Numbered from the stretch's first letter, positions 10,024 to 18,689 are shown. The stretch is DNA of 41,111 bases from Arsukibacterium perlucidum DSM 18276 (GCF_000382165.1 NZ_KB907733.1:1-41111); one strand, 5' to 3'. Numbers and translations are program-made. Notes: generated by a model not told the origin, from the letters alone.

Positions 10024-10060
10024 AAAATGCCAACTTTGGCTACCGCAACGTCGGCATTTT
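10024..10060. promoter_or_regulatory. Stem-loop in argA leader, terminator-like
   Basis: Inverted repeat AAAATGCCAAC / GTCGGCATTTT with an 11-bp stem (one G-U on the minus strand) and a 15-nt loop. It lies between the candidate ARG boxes and the argA start. Four T residues follow the stem on either strand. It could act as a leader attenuator or as a bidirectional insulator. The first reading requires the argA promoter to lie near the ARG boxes, which is not proven. Confidence 0.4.
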
Positions 10061-10068
10061 ATGTGAAT

Positions 10069-10107
10069 TGTGGGTTAATATCCACTTTTTGAGCATATTT
10101 ATTCTTT
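10069..10107. promoter_or_regulatory. Candidate tandem ARG boxes (ArgR operator)
   Basis: Two 14-bp cores, TGGGTTAATATCCA (10071-10084) and AGCATATTTATTCT (10092-10105), each match the ARG-box core TGAATWWWWATTCA at 11 of 14 positions. Their centres are exactly 21 bp apart, the spacing of the tandem 18-bp boxes bound by the ArgR hexamer. They lie about 110 bp upstream of argA, as expected for arginine repression of its first enzyme. Confidence 0.55.
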
Positions 10108-10199
10108 TCGCTGTCGGGGTAGTGTTGCCAGCGAAGGGAATGACTGGCAAAGCTGCGGCAGAAGTTTTGCAAAAGAAGGAGACAGACGTAGCGTTTAAC

Positions 10200-10225
10200 T
10201 GACAACAGGCTGCGGCCTGTTGTCA
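10200..10225. repeat. Perfect 11-bp stem-loop in the argA-lipoprotein gap
   Basis: The arms TGACAACAGGC and GCCTGTTGTCA pair perfectly around a TGCG loop, followed on the plus strand by a T-rich but interrupted stretch. No convincing gene ends here; the only open frame reaching it is a 37-codon frame (10089-10202) without a ribosome-binding site. The rest of the 9959-10399 gap holds the ARG boxes, the leader hairpin and AT-rich promoter-like DNA before the lipoprotein pair. Confidence 0.45.
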
Positions 10226-10399
10226 TATTGTTAGTCTTTTATTTATTTATATTTTTTATGTAAAAGTAGTTGTTTTTTTATATTAAAGAGTTATTTTAGT
10301 CGCGCTTATTTTGGCAAGGAGGCCATGATAAATTCCTATCTTAATCCTGCCAGTATCTGCATTTTTCATAACTAAAAAAATATATCTCAGGTGAAGTTA

Positions 10400-11002
10400 A
10401 TGATAAAAAAACTAATTATATTGATTCCGGCCCTATTATTTATGTCTGGCTGTGCTCATCAAATTCAATTGAATCCAAAAATGGACCAATTCACTGAGTC
10501 AGCTAATAAATCTGATGCAGTGGTAGGTTACTACATATCAGCAGCCGATAAAGTTAAGCAGGTTAAAACCCCTGGCGGCGGTGGTGATAAAGTCAGTTAT
10601 GCACCTTATAAAGACACGGAATCTGTTCTGTACACCGTGCTTAATAATAAATTTAAAGATGTTTTTCCTTTAACAACCTTAGGTGATGAAAGCTTTATCG
10701 CCAGCAACGATATTAAACTTGTTTTTGTGCCAAAACTAATCACCAACTCCAAATCCAGTAGTCTGTTTACCTGGCCACCTACCAGTTTTACAGTAAAGCT
10801 TACTGTAAATGCGCTGAATGCTGATGGTAATACAGTATGGAGTAAGACAGTGGAAAGCGAGGGTGCTGCAGAGTTTGATGAGTTTAAGGCAGATTTTTCG
10901 CTGGCTGCTCGGAGGGCAACTGAAGCTGCATTCTTAAAAATGGCTGCTGAACTGGAAAAAGCTGATTTTGATGATTTGGTTAGTTCAGGAGTAACACTGT
11001 GA
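10400..11002 (+). CDS. Putative lipoprotein, unknown function (pair, first gene)
   Basis: 200-residue protein with a lipoprotein signal peptide (MIKKLIILIPALLFMSGCAH; lipobox MSGC, Cys18). The ATG at 10400 is chosen because AGGTG lies 6 nt upstream; an in-frame GTG at 10391 would place the site inside the gene. The mature part contains a flexible glycine run (PGGGGD), a VYTVLNNKFKDVFP-like helix and a beta-rich segment FTWPPTSFTVKLTVNALN. It ends in an alanine/glutamate-rich helix. I do not recognise a named family. It overlaps the next lipoprotein gene by 4 bp (GTGA), so the two are translationally coupled and probably form one envelope complex. The pair is visibly more AT-rich than the neighbouring argA and ygiC-like genes. 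Confidence 0.8.
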   Translation: MIKKLIILIPALLFMSGCAHQIQLNPKMDQFTESANKSDAVVGYYISAADKVKQVKTPGGGGDKVSYAPYKDTESVLYTVLNNKFKDVFPLTTLGDESFIASNDIKLVFVPKLITNSKSSSLFTWPPTSFTVKLTVNALNADGNTVWSKTVESEGAAEFDEFKADFSLAARRATEAAFLKMAAELEKADFDDLVSSGVTL

Positions 11003-11547
11003 TTATTTTACGTACTTTGGTGCTATTGCTGGTTATCACCGTTAGTGGTTGCAGTATGTACACCCCCCCCTATGCCACGTCTATCGATAACAACCAGCTT
11101 ATTAAGCGCTCAGGCATTCAGCCACTTTCGGTAGGAACTTTCGCCACAGATAAAAAACTTAATAAAATATCATTGCGTGGTTCACCGATGCGTTCATCTG
11201 TGGGGGCAGGTTATGGTGAATATTTAAGTGATGCACTGACTCAGGAATTGAAACTGGCCAAACTATGGTCGGCAGTTTCCACTAACGAGGTTAGTGGTGA
11301 GATACTGGAAAACGATATCGACATTTCGGGTTTTTCAAAAGGTGATGGCGTTATCAGCGTAAAGTTCATGGTTAAGTCGAATGATGTCATAGTATTTGAT
11401 AAGGTAGTCTCAGCTAAAACGGACATTGAGTCATCATTTATCGGTGCTATAGCCATTCCAAATGGTCAGGCAAATTATGCGGTATTAATACAGGAACTGA
11501 TAAAAAATCTGTTTTCTGACCAGGATTTTATTAACGCGTTGCAGTAA
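10999..11547 (+). CDS. Putative lipoprotein, unknown function (pair, second gene)
   Basis: 182-residue protein that starts at GTG 10999 inside the stop codon of the preceding gene (GTGA overlap). It has a lipoprotein signal with lipobox VSGC (Cys18). The mature part includes a SLRGSPMRSSVGAGYGEYLSDALTQELKLAKLW segment, reminiscent of small lipoproteins whose domain presents a conserved 'yxxyLxxALxxEL' helix. A beta-rich region follows (GVISVKFMVKSNDVIVFDKVVSAKT), then a C-terminal helix. No family is assigned. The matched cysteine position and coupling with the upstream gene suggest the products are partners. A strong bidirectional terminator follows. Confidence 0.8.
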   Translation: MIILRTLVLLLVITVSGCSMYTPPYATSIDNNQLIKRSGIQPLSVGTFATDKKLNKISLRGSPMRSSVGAGYGEYLSDALTQELKLAKLWSAVSTNEVSGEILENDIDISGFSKGDGVISVKFMVKSNDVIVFDKVVSAKTDIESSFIGAIAIPNGQANYAVLIQELIKNLFSDQDFINALQ

Positions 11548-11576
11548 GTTGGCGAACCAGACTAGCCGCCAAACAT

Positions 11577-11603
11577 AAAAGCCAACATAAGATGTTGGCT
11601 TTT
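11577..11603. terminator. Bidirectional terminator
   Basis: Perfect 12-bp stem AAAAGCCAACAT / ATGTTGGCTTTT with a 3-nt loop. It separates the lipoprotein pair from the convergent ygiC-like gene. Confidence 0.9.
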
Positions 11604-11635
11604 AATTTTTGATTGAATATTAAGATGGCAGCTTA

Positions 11636-12784
11636 TTAATCCAGAATAATATGTGGCAAAAAGCGCGAGCTGTCTTTAGTGATCAGGCTATTGTCTTCGC
11701 GGACACAAATGCCGGCTGCACTGTCGCCAACAACCCAACTACCTATCAGGGTATAGTTGTCGCCAAATTTTGGCAGTGGCGCTAACGCCTGGCGGATATA
11801 GCCACTGTCGGTGTAGGGGCCGTCTTCGCTCAAACGCTGACCATTGGCAGTAACCAGTTCAATATTGGCACCCTCGCGCGAAAACAATGGCTTTTTCACC
11901 CAACCGGCTTCTACCGGCTGCTTATCGGCAAAAAAGGCCGGCAATAAATTGGGGTGGCCCTGATACTTTTGCCATAACAGCGGTAAAATACCTTTGTTTG
12001 ACAGTAGCAGTTTCCAGCCCGGTTCCAGCCACTGAGTTTTGCTGGTCAGAATGGTGCCGGCAAACTCTTCCTGCAGCATAAACTCCCACGGATACAGCTT
12101 AAACAAGCCATTGATCGGAAAACCATCAGTATCCACTAACTGGCCGTCAATATCACCCAGTTGCTCCAGCTGAATGTAGCGGCAATTCAGACCGGCCTGT
12201 AACGCAATGTCCATCAGGTAGTCGACAGTACCTTTATCTTCGATGCTTGCAGTGACACTGCTAAAGTAAAAAGGCTGGGCCAATGGTAGCTGAGCAAAAG
12301 CTTGTTCCAGCTTATCCTGCAGGGAATTAAACTGATCGGCGCCCTGTGGTAGTTGGCCGCGCATTAGCTGATCTTCGAGCCATACCCACTGGAAAAAACC
12401 GGTTTCAAATAGCGAAGTCGGGGTGTCGTAGTTCAGCTCCAGTAACTTCGCCGGGCCATTGCCATCGTAACTGAAGTCCATCCTGCCATATAAATGAGGC
12501 TCACCGCTGCGCCAGCTGGCGGCAATGTAATCCCAGAACCGCTCTGGAATAGCCAGCTGCTGCAGCAGTTGCTCGCTGGCCAGAATATCGGGTACCAGAT
12601 CTAATGCCATCTGGTGCAGTTCTTCAGTTGGCGTTTCCAGGTTCTGCTCAATTTGCTGCAGGCTGAACTGATAATAGGCGCTTTCATCCCAGTAGGGTTC
12701 ATTGTCGATAGTATGAAATGCAAAACCGACACTGTTGGCAAAGTCCTGCCAGCCTGGCCGGGGCGCGATAGCATGCCGTTTCAT
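11636..12784 (-). CDS. Glutathionylspermidine synthase-like ATP-grasp protein (YgiC/YjfC family)
   Basis: 382-residue ATP-grasp enzyme resembling the synthetase domain of bifunctional glutathionylspermidine synthase, without the amidase domain, as in E. coli YgiC and YjfC. Recognisable parts are GRMDFSYDGNGPAKLLELNYDTPTSLFE (substrate and metal-binding core), LFKLYPWEFM, LSNKGILPLLWQ, KPLFSREGANIEL (ATP-binding loop) and the C-terminal GSWVVGDSAAGICVRED. By family it should form an amide bond between a peptide-like carboxylate and an amine, but the cellular substrate of YgiC proteins is not settled. It is the last gene of a three-gene minus-strand operon and starts 5 bp after the YgiB-like gene ends. 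Motif conservation suggests it is active. Confidence 0.9.
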   Translation of the reverse strand: MKRHAIAPRPGWQDFANSVGFAFHTIDNEPYWDESAYYQFSLQQIEQNLETPTEELHQMALDLVPDILASEQLLQQLAIPERFWDYIAASWRSGEPHLYGRMDFSYDGNGPAKLLELNYDTPTSLFETGFFQWVWLEDQLMRGQLPQGADQFNSLQDKLEQAFAQLPLAQPFYFSSVTASIEDKGTVDYLMDIALQAGLNCRYIQLEQLGDIDGQLVDTDGFPINGLFKLYPWEFMLQEEFAGTILTSKTQWLEPGWKLLLSNKGILPLLWQKYQGHPNLLPAFFADKQPVEAGWVKKPLFSREGANIELVTANGQRLSEDGPYTDSGYIRQALAPLPKFGDNYTLIGSWVVGDSAAGICVREDNSLITKDSSRFLPHIILD

Positions 12785-12789
12785 TGCTG

Positions 12790-13404
12790 TTAGCCTCCGT
12801 AACTGCGGTTGGCGCTGCGCTGTGCTGCCTGAGCGCCAAAGCCACCACGCCGGGCCAGAGTTGCCGGTTTAGGCTGCACAGCTGAGGGCCGGATAGTGGT
12901 AGTACCAGGCTGACTGGCTACTGCGGTGTTAGTGGCGGTACGAAAAGTATTGCGGTCATCCCGCGATTTATACAAAGGCTGGGTCGGTACTGTGTTTCGA
13001 CCACTGGCCGCCGCTGTTTGCTGGCTGGCCGCCTGGCCTGCAGCCGGGGCTAAGCCGCCGCGGTTAAGCATCTGGCCGGCCATAAAACCCATCATCATTG
13101 GCATAAAAAAGCTGCCCTGCTGGTGCTGCTCAGGTGCCGTTTCACATTGGCCTGCACCAAAATCGACTTCACATTCCTGTTTGTTGGCATAGCGCGGTGC
13201 TACTTTCGGATGCAATTGCTCGGCTTCGGCAAAAGCAGCCTGACATTGTTCAGGCGGGTTATAAAAAGCGGCACACTCATCTGGTGTGCTGAATACCTGA
13301 GCCTCGACCTGCTTTTCGGCACAACCGTTTAATACCAGACCCGCAGCAGGTAACATAAAAATCAGGGCAGCTTTCTGGCTGCGCTTACTGGGACGAACCT
13401 TCAT
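12790..13404 (-). CDS. YgiB-family (DUF1190) lipoprotein
   Basis: 204-residue protein with a lipoprotein signal (lipobox LNGC, Cys28), then the DUF1190 signature: a cysteine-containing FSTPDECAAFYNPPEQCQAAFAEA segment and a second NKQECEVDFGAGQCE segment. Next comes a glycine/methionine-rich stretch (FFMPMMMGFMAGQML) and a low-complexity C-terminus ending RSANRSYGG. The arginine- and serine-rich tail with a glycine-rich end is typical of YgiB. It sits between the DUF350 gene and the ygiC-like gene, the same order as yjfL-yjfM-yjfC in E. coli. This supports a joint envelope function. The alternating cysteines suggest disulphides in the periplasm. The ATG at 13404 follows AAGGAG. Confidence 0.88.
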   Translation of the reverse strand: MKVRPSKRSQKAALIFMLPAAGLVLNGCAEKQVEAQVFSTPDECAAFYNPPEQCQAAFAEAEQLHPKVAPRYANKQECEVDFGAGQCETAPEQHQQGSFFMPMMMGFMAGQMLNRGGLAPAAGQAASQQTAAASGRNTVPTQPLYKSRDDRNTFRTATNTAVASQPGTTTIRPSAVQPKPATLARRGGFGAQAAQRSANRSYGG

Positions 13405-13414
13405 ACTATGCTCC

Positions 13415-13846
13415 TTAATAAGTCATACAGGCGGCATTTAACATGCCGACAGTAACGGAACAACCGGCAGAAAAAATACCGGCGGCCAACTCGCCCTGGG
13501 TAATACGGTTTGGCAGTTGTTTCAGTGCAGCACTGCTGACCAGAAACGTCAGTACCTGCACTATTAACGCCACGGCGCCCCAGATAGCACAATCGAGTAA
13601 TGACATAGAATTGGTGATGGCACTGGCCAGTGGCCAGGCAAAGCCAACTAAAGCGCCGGCAAAGGCAATGGCCGCCGCCGGGTTGTTGGCGCGAATAAGC
13701 GCAAACTCATCGTGCGGTGTGACCCAGGTATAAAGCCTGATAAATATGAGCAGCAACACTACAGCCAGCGCGAAGTAAGCCAGAAAAGAGGGTATGCCTG
13801 CCAGGGAGGTAAAAGCGGTGTCTAACATGGTGCTGTTTGTCATCAA
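13415..13846 (-). CDS. DUF350 inner-membrane protein (YjfL-like)
   Basis: 143-residue integral membrane protein with about four transmembrane helices: residues about 15-38 (SFLAYFALAVVLLLIFIRLYTWV), 53-75 (AAIAFAGALVGFAWPLASAI), 82-107 (LLDCAIWGAVALIVQVLTFLVSSA) and 120-142 (GELAAGIFSAGCSVTVGMLNAACM). This is the tandem two-helix DUF350 pattern of YjfL. It is the first gene of the operon with the YgiB-like lipoprotein and the ATP-grasp enzyme; only 10 bp separate it from the second gene. Function of the family is unknown; the membrane protein could tether or feed the other two. Confidence 0.85.
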   Translation of the reverse strand: MMTNSTMLDTAFTSLAGIPSFLAYFALAVVLLLIFIRLYTWVTPHDEFALIRANNPAAAIAFAGALVGFAWPLASAITNSMSLLDCAIWGAVALIVQVLTFLVSSAALKQLPNRITQGELAAGIFSAGCSVTVGMLNAACMTY

Positions 13847-14042
13847 AATATCCTGCGATTAAATGCCAGTACTGATCCTGCTTAAAAAGCCGGCGTAATT
13901 CAAGTAAAACCGCTAAGGCTCAGCCACTTTACCTTTTGTCGCAGCCTGGCAGCGGGTTAACCTGCCATGCTTTACAACCAGGGCAGAGCTTTTACACTCG
14001 GGTATATTTAAAACAATAATCATCATTATCCAAGGAACCACT

Positions 14043-16136
14043 ATGAATAAAGTATCTGCCCTGGCGTTAGGCGTTGCCTTGTCGCTTGGTCTGGCCGCCT
14101 GCAGCAGCCAGCCGGTTGCTAAAAACAGCGCCTCATCATCAACCGAACCGGCTCAGCAACAATCTCAGCAGGGATCGCAACAGACGCTGGGTTCAGGTAT
14201 TAATCCTGCCAATATGGACACCAGCGTGGCACCGCAGCAAGACTTTTTCCGTTACGTAAACGGCAACTGGTTAGCCAGCACTGATATTCCGGCTGACAAA
14301 GCGCGTTGGGGCAGTTTTGATGAACTGCGGGAAAATGCCGAAAAACAGGTACTGGCGATTATTCAGGAACTGGCGGCCGGCGAACACGCAACAGGTTCAG
14401 ATGCCCAGAAAATGGCTGATTTATATCGCTCGTTTCTGGACGAAGCCAGCATTAATGCGCTGGGGTTAACGCCATTAGCTGGCGAAGTCAGCCGGATTGA
14501 TAACCTGCAGAGCACGGCCGGCTTAAGCCAGTACTGGGGCGAAAACCAGCGCTATCGCTTCGGCACACCGCTGGCGGTTTATGTCGGGCAGGATCAGCGC
14601 CAGTCGGATCAATACATTACCGGTGCCAGTCAGGCCGGTTTAGGGTTGCCGGATCGCGACTATTATTTAAAAGACGATGAACGCAGTAAGGTTTTACTGG
14701 CCCAGTATCGCAGCTTTATCGAAAGCCTGTGGCAACTGGCGGGTTGGAGCGACGCTGAACAGGCTGCAGCCAACGTGCTGACAATTGAAACCAAGCTTGC
14801 CGCAGCACAGTGGAGCCGGATCCAGAACCGTGACCGCAACGCTACTTATAACAAACTCAGCAAGGCAGAGTTGGCAGAACTGGCCCCGGGTTTTGACTGG
14901 AACCAGTTTTTAAGCGCCGCCCAGCTTGGCGACATTGAACATATTGTGGTGCGTCAGCCCAGCTATTTTACCGCCTTTGCCAAAATACAGGCTGAAGTGC
15001 CACTGGCTCAGTGGCAGCAATACCTGAAGTTTCACTTATTGCGGGCTAATGCCAATAACCTGAGCGAGCCTTTCGTTAACGCCAGCTTTGATTTTTATGG
15101 CCGTATTCTAAGTGGCCTGCAGGAACAGCGCACCCGTGAAAAACGGGCGGTTAGTACCGTGGAAAGCAACCTGGGCTTTATGGTTGGTAAAGAGTACGTG
15201 CAGCGGCATTTTCAGCCAGAAGCGAAAGCGCGGATGGATGAAATGATTGAAAATCTGCGGGTCGCTTTCAAAGAGGCAATTGACCAGCTGGAATGGATGA
15301 GCCCGGCAACCAAGGTTGAAGCTCAGGCCAAGCTGGCTAAATTTAACACCAAAATTGGTTACCCTGATGTCTGGCGCGATTACCAGTGTGTGACGATTGC
15401 CGCCGACGACTTACTGGGTAACCTGCGGCGCAGTGCTGAATGTGAGTACCAGCGGATGGTAGACCGGCTGGGCCAGCCGGTGAATCGGGATGAGTGGGGT
15501 ATGACGCCGCAAACGGTCAATGCCTACTACAGTTCAACTATGAACGAGATAGTGTTTCCGGCTGCAATTCTGCAACCACCGTTCTTTAATGTCGAGGCAG
15601 ATGATGCCGTCAACTATGGAGCCATTGGTGGGGTAATTGGTCACGAATTTACTCATGGTTTTGACGATCAGGGTCGGCGTTCTGACGGCGATGGCAACCT
15701 GCGCGACTGGTGGGTAGCTGCAGATGAAAGCCAGTTCCGTGAGCGGGCACAGCGGATGATCGATCAGTACAGCAACTTTAATCCGATTGACGATCTGCGT
15801 TTACAGGGCGCACTGGGGCTGGGTGAAAACATTGCTGATTTAGGTGGCTTAACGGTGTCTTACAAAGCCTATCAGAATGCGACTAAAGATCAGCCCGCTG
15901 CCACTATCGATGGCTTTACCCCGGAGCAACGGTTCTTTATGGGCTGGGCGCAGGTATGGCGGATTAAGTTCCGCGATGAAGCACTGCGCCAGCAAGTGAT
16001 CACCGGGCCACATTCACCAGGTATGTACCGGGTGCTGGGGGTGCTGTCGAATATGCCGGAGTTTTATCAAGCATTCGAGGTTAAGCCTGGTGATGCGATG
16101 TACCGCGAAGAAGATGTCCGGGTAAAAATCTGGTAA
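14043..16136 (+). CDS. M13-family zinc metallopeptidase (PepO/neprilysin-like)
   Basis: 697-residue peptidase of the neprilysin family, attached to the envelope as a lipoprotein (lipobox LAAC, Cys20) after a short glutamine/serine-rich linker. The catalytic HEFTH motif covers His534, Glu535 and His538, with flanking GHEFTHGFDDQGR as in all M13 enzymes. The third zinc ligand is Glu595 in GENIADLGG, where Asp599 positions a zinc histidine. The N-terminal domain (DFFRYVNGNWLASTDIP) and the substrate-binding NAYYSSTMNEIVFPAAILQPPFF segment are intact. It ends in the canonical tryptophan (VRVKIW). It would cleave oligopeptides of up to roughly 40 residues in the periplasm. AAGGAAC precedes the ATG. 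The next gene also encodes a peptidase, on the same strand 71 bp on. Confidence 0.95.
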   Translation: MNKVSALALGVALSLGLAACSSQPVAKNSASSSTEPAQQQSQQGSQQTLGSGINPANMDTSVAPQQDFFRYVNGNWLASTDIPADKARWGSFDELRENAEKQVLAIIQELAAGEHATGSDAQKMADLYRSFLDEASINALGLTPLAGEVSRIDNLQSTAGLSQYWGENQRYRFGTPLAVYVGQDQRQSDQYITGASQAGLGLPDRDYYLKDDERSKVLLAQYRSFIESLWQLAGWSDAEQAAANVLTIETKLAAAQWSRIQNRDRNATYNKLSKAELAELAPGFDWNQFLSAAQLGDIEHIVVRQPSYFTAFAKIQAEVPLAQWQQYLKFHLLRANANNLSEPFVNASFDFYGRILSGLQEQRTREKRAVSTVESNLGFMVGKEYVQRHFQPEAKARMDEMIENLRVAFKEAIDQLEWMSPATKVEAQAKLAKFNTKIGYPDVWRDYQCVTIAADDLLGNLRRSAECEYQRMVDRLGQPVNRDEWGMTPQTVNAYYSSTMNEIVFPAAILQPPFFNVEADDAVNYGAIGGVIGHEFTHGFDDQGRRSDGDGNLRDWWVAADESQFRERAQRMIDQYSNFNPIDDLRLQGALGLGENIADLGGLTVSYKAYQNATKDQPAATIDGFTPEQRFFMGWAQVWRIKFRDEALRQQVITGPHSPGMYRVLGVLSNMPEFYQAFEVKPGDAMYREEDVRVKIW

Positions 16137-16207
16137 GGCGGGATAGCCACTAAGCGCAGGCGGCTTAAGCCGGCCTGCGTGTTTTATCATCTCTAAGGAA
16201 TTAAACA

Positions 16208-18634
16208 GTGAACAAATTTTTAGTGATACCACTGAGTCTGATGCTGCTGTTACTAAGCAGCCAACTTAGCGCCACTGCGGTTGAAACGGGCTATCGTCAG
16301 CCGGTTGCTGACATCACCGCTATTGTCGATGCGGCGCCCACCCCCAGTGCCAGCTTAAGCCCCGATGGTTTAATGCTGTTAAGCCTGCAGTTCCCTGCCT
16401 TACCCAGCCTGGCCGATTTAGCCGCGCCGGAGCACCGTCTGGCCGGTGTAAGGTTAAATCCGGCCAACAATGGCCCGAGCCAGCCGCGCTATATTGCCGG
16501 CGTTACCCTGATTGATATTGCCAGTGGTAGCAGTCGGGCGATTAAAGGTTTGCCGGCAAGCTTAAAAGTGATTGCTGCTGAATGGTCTCCCAACAGCCGT
16601 TATATCGCCTTGGTGCAACTGGATGATAACGCCAGCAGCCTGTGGCGGATTGATACAAAAAACGCCACTGCCAAACGCTGGGGTAAGCTACAGCCTAATG
16701 CTGTACAGGGCGCCCGGCTGGAGTGGGCTGCCGCTAATGATGCGGTATATTTGTTGGCAGTAGACGCTAAGCGGCCCGCTGCCCCGGTTGCAGCGAAAGT
16801 ACCAGCCGGCCCGGTGGTAACAGAAGCCCGCGGCCGCACAGCCCCGGCCCGCACCTATCAGGATTTATTAAAAGACGCCCATGACGAGGCGTTGTTCAAT
16901 CATTACTTTAGCAGCCAACTGGTAAAAATAACCCTGAAAAACAAGGTCACTAATATTGGCCAGCCCGCGTTAATCCGCAGCTTTAGCCTGTCGCCTGATA
17001 ACCAGCATATTCTGGTGAACCGGGTGGTGCCGCCGTTTTCATATGCAGTACCCATCTTCCGCTTTGCCAATAACACAGAAGTGTGGAACCTGGAGGGAAA
17101 GGTCAGCTACACCGTTGCTGAGCAGCCGGTGGCTGACAACCTGCCGATTGCCTTTGATGCGGTAGTTACCGGCCCCCGCAGTGTCAGCTGGCGCAACGAT
17201 GCACCGGCTACCCTGCACTGGGCACAGGCTGCCGATGGTGGCGATCCGGCAAACGAAGCAGAGGTTCGCGACCAGTTATGGCAACTGGCAGCGCCCTTTA
17301 GCGCCGAACCGGTAAAACTGTTGGATATGGCATTTCGCTTCCGCAATTTACTGGCTGCCAACGCCAACACCGCCCTGGTTTACGAAGGTTGGTGGCAGGA
17401 GCGGCAGGAAAAAGTCTGGTTAATCAGCCCGGATGGCAGCACTGCACCGCGTTTATTATGGCAGCGTTCTACTGAAGATCGTTACGCTGATCCTGGCCGG
17501 CCATTACTGACTACTGCCGCTAACGGCCAGCGTTTGCTGCGCTTAGAACAGGGCCATGTGTACCTGACGGCAGCAGGGGCGTCGGAAGAAGGCAACCGGC
17601 CGTTTATCGATAAATATCAGCTGGCAAGTGGCGATACCGAACGGTTATGGCGCTCAGAAGCACCTTATTATGAGTACCCTATTACCTTGCTGCCCAGCGG
17701 CAAGTTGCTGACTCAGCGCGAAGCCCCAACCGAGCCGGCCGATTTTTATCTGCGCGACTTGCAAAGCGGTGAGCTGACAGCACTAACCGATACCCCACAC
17801 CCGATGCCGCATACGCTGGGCATTAGCCGCGAGTTAATTAATTACCAGCGCGGCGACGGTGTGCCTATGTCGGCTAACCTGATTTTACCTGCAGGTTACG
17901 ACGCCAAACGCGATGGCCCCTTGCCAACAGTGATCTGGGCTTACCCGCGGGAGTTTCGCAATGCGGCTGCTGCGGGCCAGGTGTCTGATTCACCGTACCG
18001 CTTTAACCGGGTAAGTTACTGGACCCCGCAGTTCCTGGCGACTCAGGGCTATGCGGTGCTGGACAACGCCACTATGCCGATTGTTGGTGAGGGTGAAGTA
18101 GAACCGAATGATAACTTTATCGAACAGCTGGTATTAAATGCTGAAGCCGCCATTGCAGCCGGGGTAAGCCGTGGCGTCACCGACCCACAGCGGGTTGCCA
18201 TCGGCGGCCACTCTTACGGCGCCTTTATGACAGCCAACCTGCTGGCCCATACCAATTTATTTAAAGCCGGTATTGCCAGAAGCGGCGCCTACAACCGCAG
18301 CTTAACGCCGTTTGGCTTTCAGCGGGAGCAACGTACCCTGTGGGATGACCCGGACCTGTATCTGGCGATGTCACCGTTTTTCCATGCCGATAAGCTGAAA
18401 ACGCCACTGCTGATGATCCACGGCACCGACGACAACAACTCGGGTACTTTCCCGATGCAAAGCGAGCGTTTATACCAGGCCGTTAAAGGCCATGGCGGCA
18501 CTGTGCGTTTAGTGATGCTGCCACTGGAGTCGCACGGCTACCGCGCCCGCGAATCAGTGTTGCATATGCTATGGGAAACCCAGCAATGGCTGGATGAGTT
18601 TGTGAAAAACACCGCGCCAACCGAGGCGGAATAA
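16208..18634 (+). CDS. S9-family serine peptidase (prolyl oligopeptidase-like), exported
   Basis: 808-residue serine peptidase with an N-terminal signal peptide (LVIPLSLMLLLLSSQLSATA). Residues about 30-530 form the beta-propeller that gates the active site, and about 560-800 an alpha/beta-hydrolase domain. The catalytic triad is readable: Ser669 in GGHSYGAF, Asp742 in HGTDD, and His776 in ESHGY. The WAYPREF segment and the long insertion before the nucleophile resemble the glutamyl-endopeptidase/acylaminoacyl-peptidase subgroup (S9D-like). With the M13 enzyme upstream it suggests periplasmic peptide breakdown. AAGGAA precedes the start at 16208 (GTG), and a strong terminator follows. Confidence 0.92.
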   Translation: MNKFLVIPLSLMLLLLSSQLSATAVETGYRQPVADITAIVDAAPTPSASLSPDGLMLLSLQFPALPSLADLAAPEHRLAGVRLNPANNGPSQPRYIAGVTLIDIASGSSRAIKGLPASLKVIAAEWSPNSRYIALVQLDDNASSLWRIDTKNATAKRWGKLQPNAVQGARLEWAAANDAVYLLAVDAKRPAAPVAAKVPAGPVVTEARGRTAPARTYQDLLKDAHDEALFNHYFSSQLVKITLKNKVTNIGQPALIRSFSLSPDNQHILVNRVVPPFSYAVPIFRFANNTEVWNLEGKVSYTVAEQPVADNLPIAFDAVVTGPRSVSWRNDAPATLHWAQAADGGDPANEAEVRDQLWQLAAPFSAEPVKLLDMAFRFRNLLAANANTALVYEGWWQERQEKVWLISPDGSTAPRLLWQRSTEDRYADPGRPLLTTAANGQRLLRLEQGHVYLTAAGASEEGNRPFIDKYQLASGDTERLWRSEAPYYEYPITLLPSGKLLTQREAPTEPADFYLRDLQSGELTALTDTPHPMPHTLGISRELINYQRGDGVPMSANLILPAGYDAKRDGPLPTVIWAYPREFRNAAAAGQVSDSPYRFNRVSYWTPQFLATQGYAVLDNATMPIVGEGEVEPNDNFIEQLVLNAEAAIAAGVSRGVTDPQRVAIGGHSYGAFMTANLLAHTNLFKAGIARSGAYNRSLTPFGFQREQRTLWDDPDLYLAMSPFFHADKLKTPLLMIHGTDDNNSGTFPMQSERLYQAVKGHGGTVRLVMLPLESHGYRARESVLHMLWETQQWLDEFVKNTAPTEAE

Positions 18635-18663
18635 CCCCGCTTAACGCTATGCTACTGATAACC

Positions 18664-18689
18664 AAAGGGCTGCATTCGCAGCCCTTTTT
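18664..18689. terminator. Terminator after S9 peptidase gene
   Basis: AAAGGGCTGC / GCAGCCCTTT stem with an ATTC loop and five T residues. It marks the end of the conserved peptidase block and the start of the accessory island. Confidence 0.9.

Noticed and set aside
10089..10202. 37-codon frame (start TTG) ending in the stem-loop at 10200-10225, with a signal-like hydrophobic start
   Set aside because: No ribosome-binding site lies before any of its possible starts, and it runs through the candidate ARG boxes. An isolated AAGGAG at 10175-10180 has no start codon after it.
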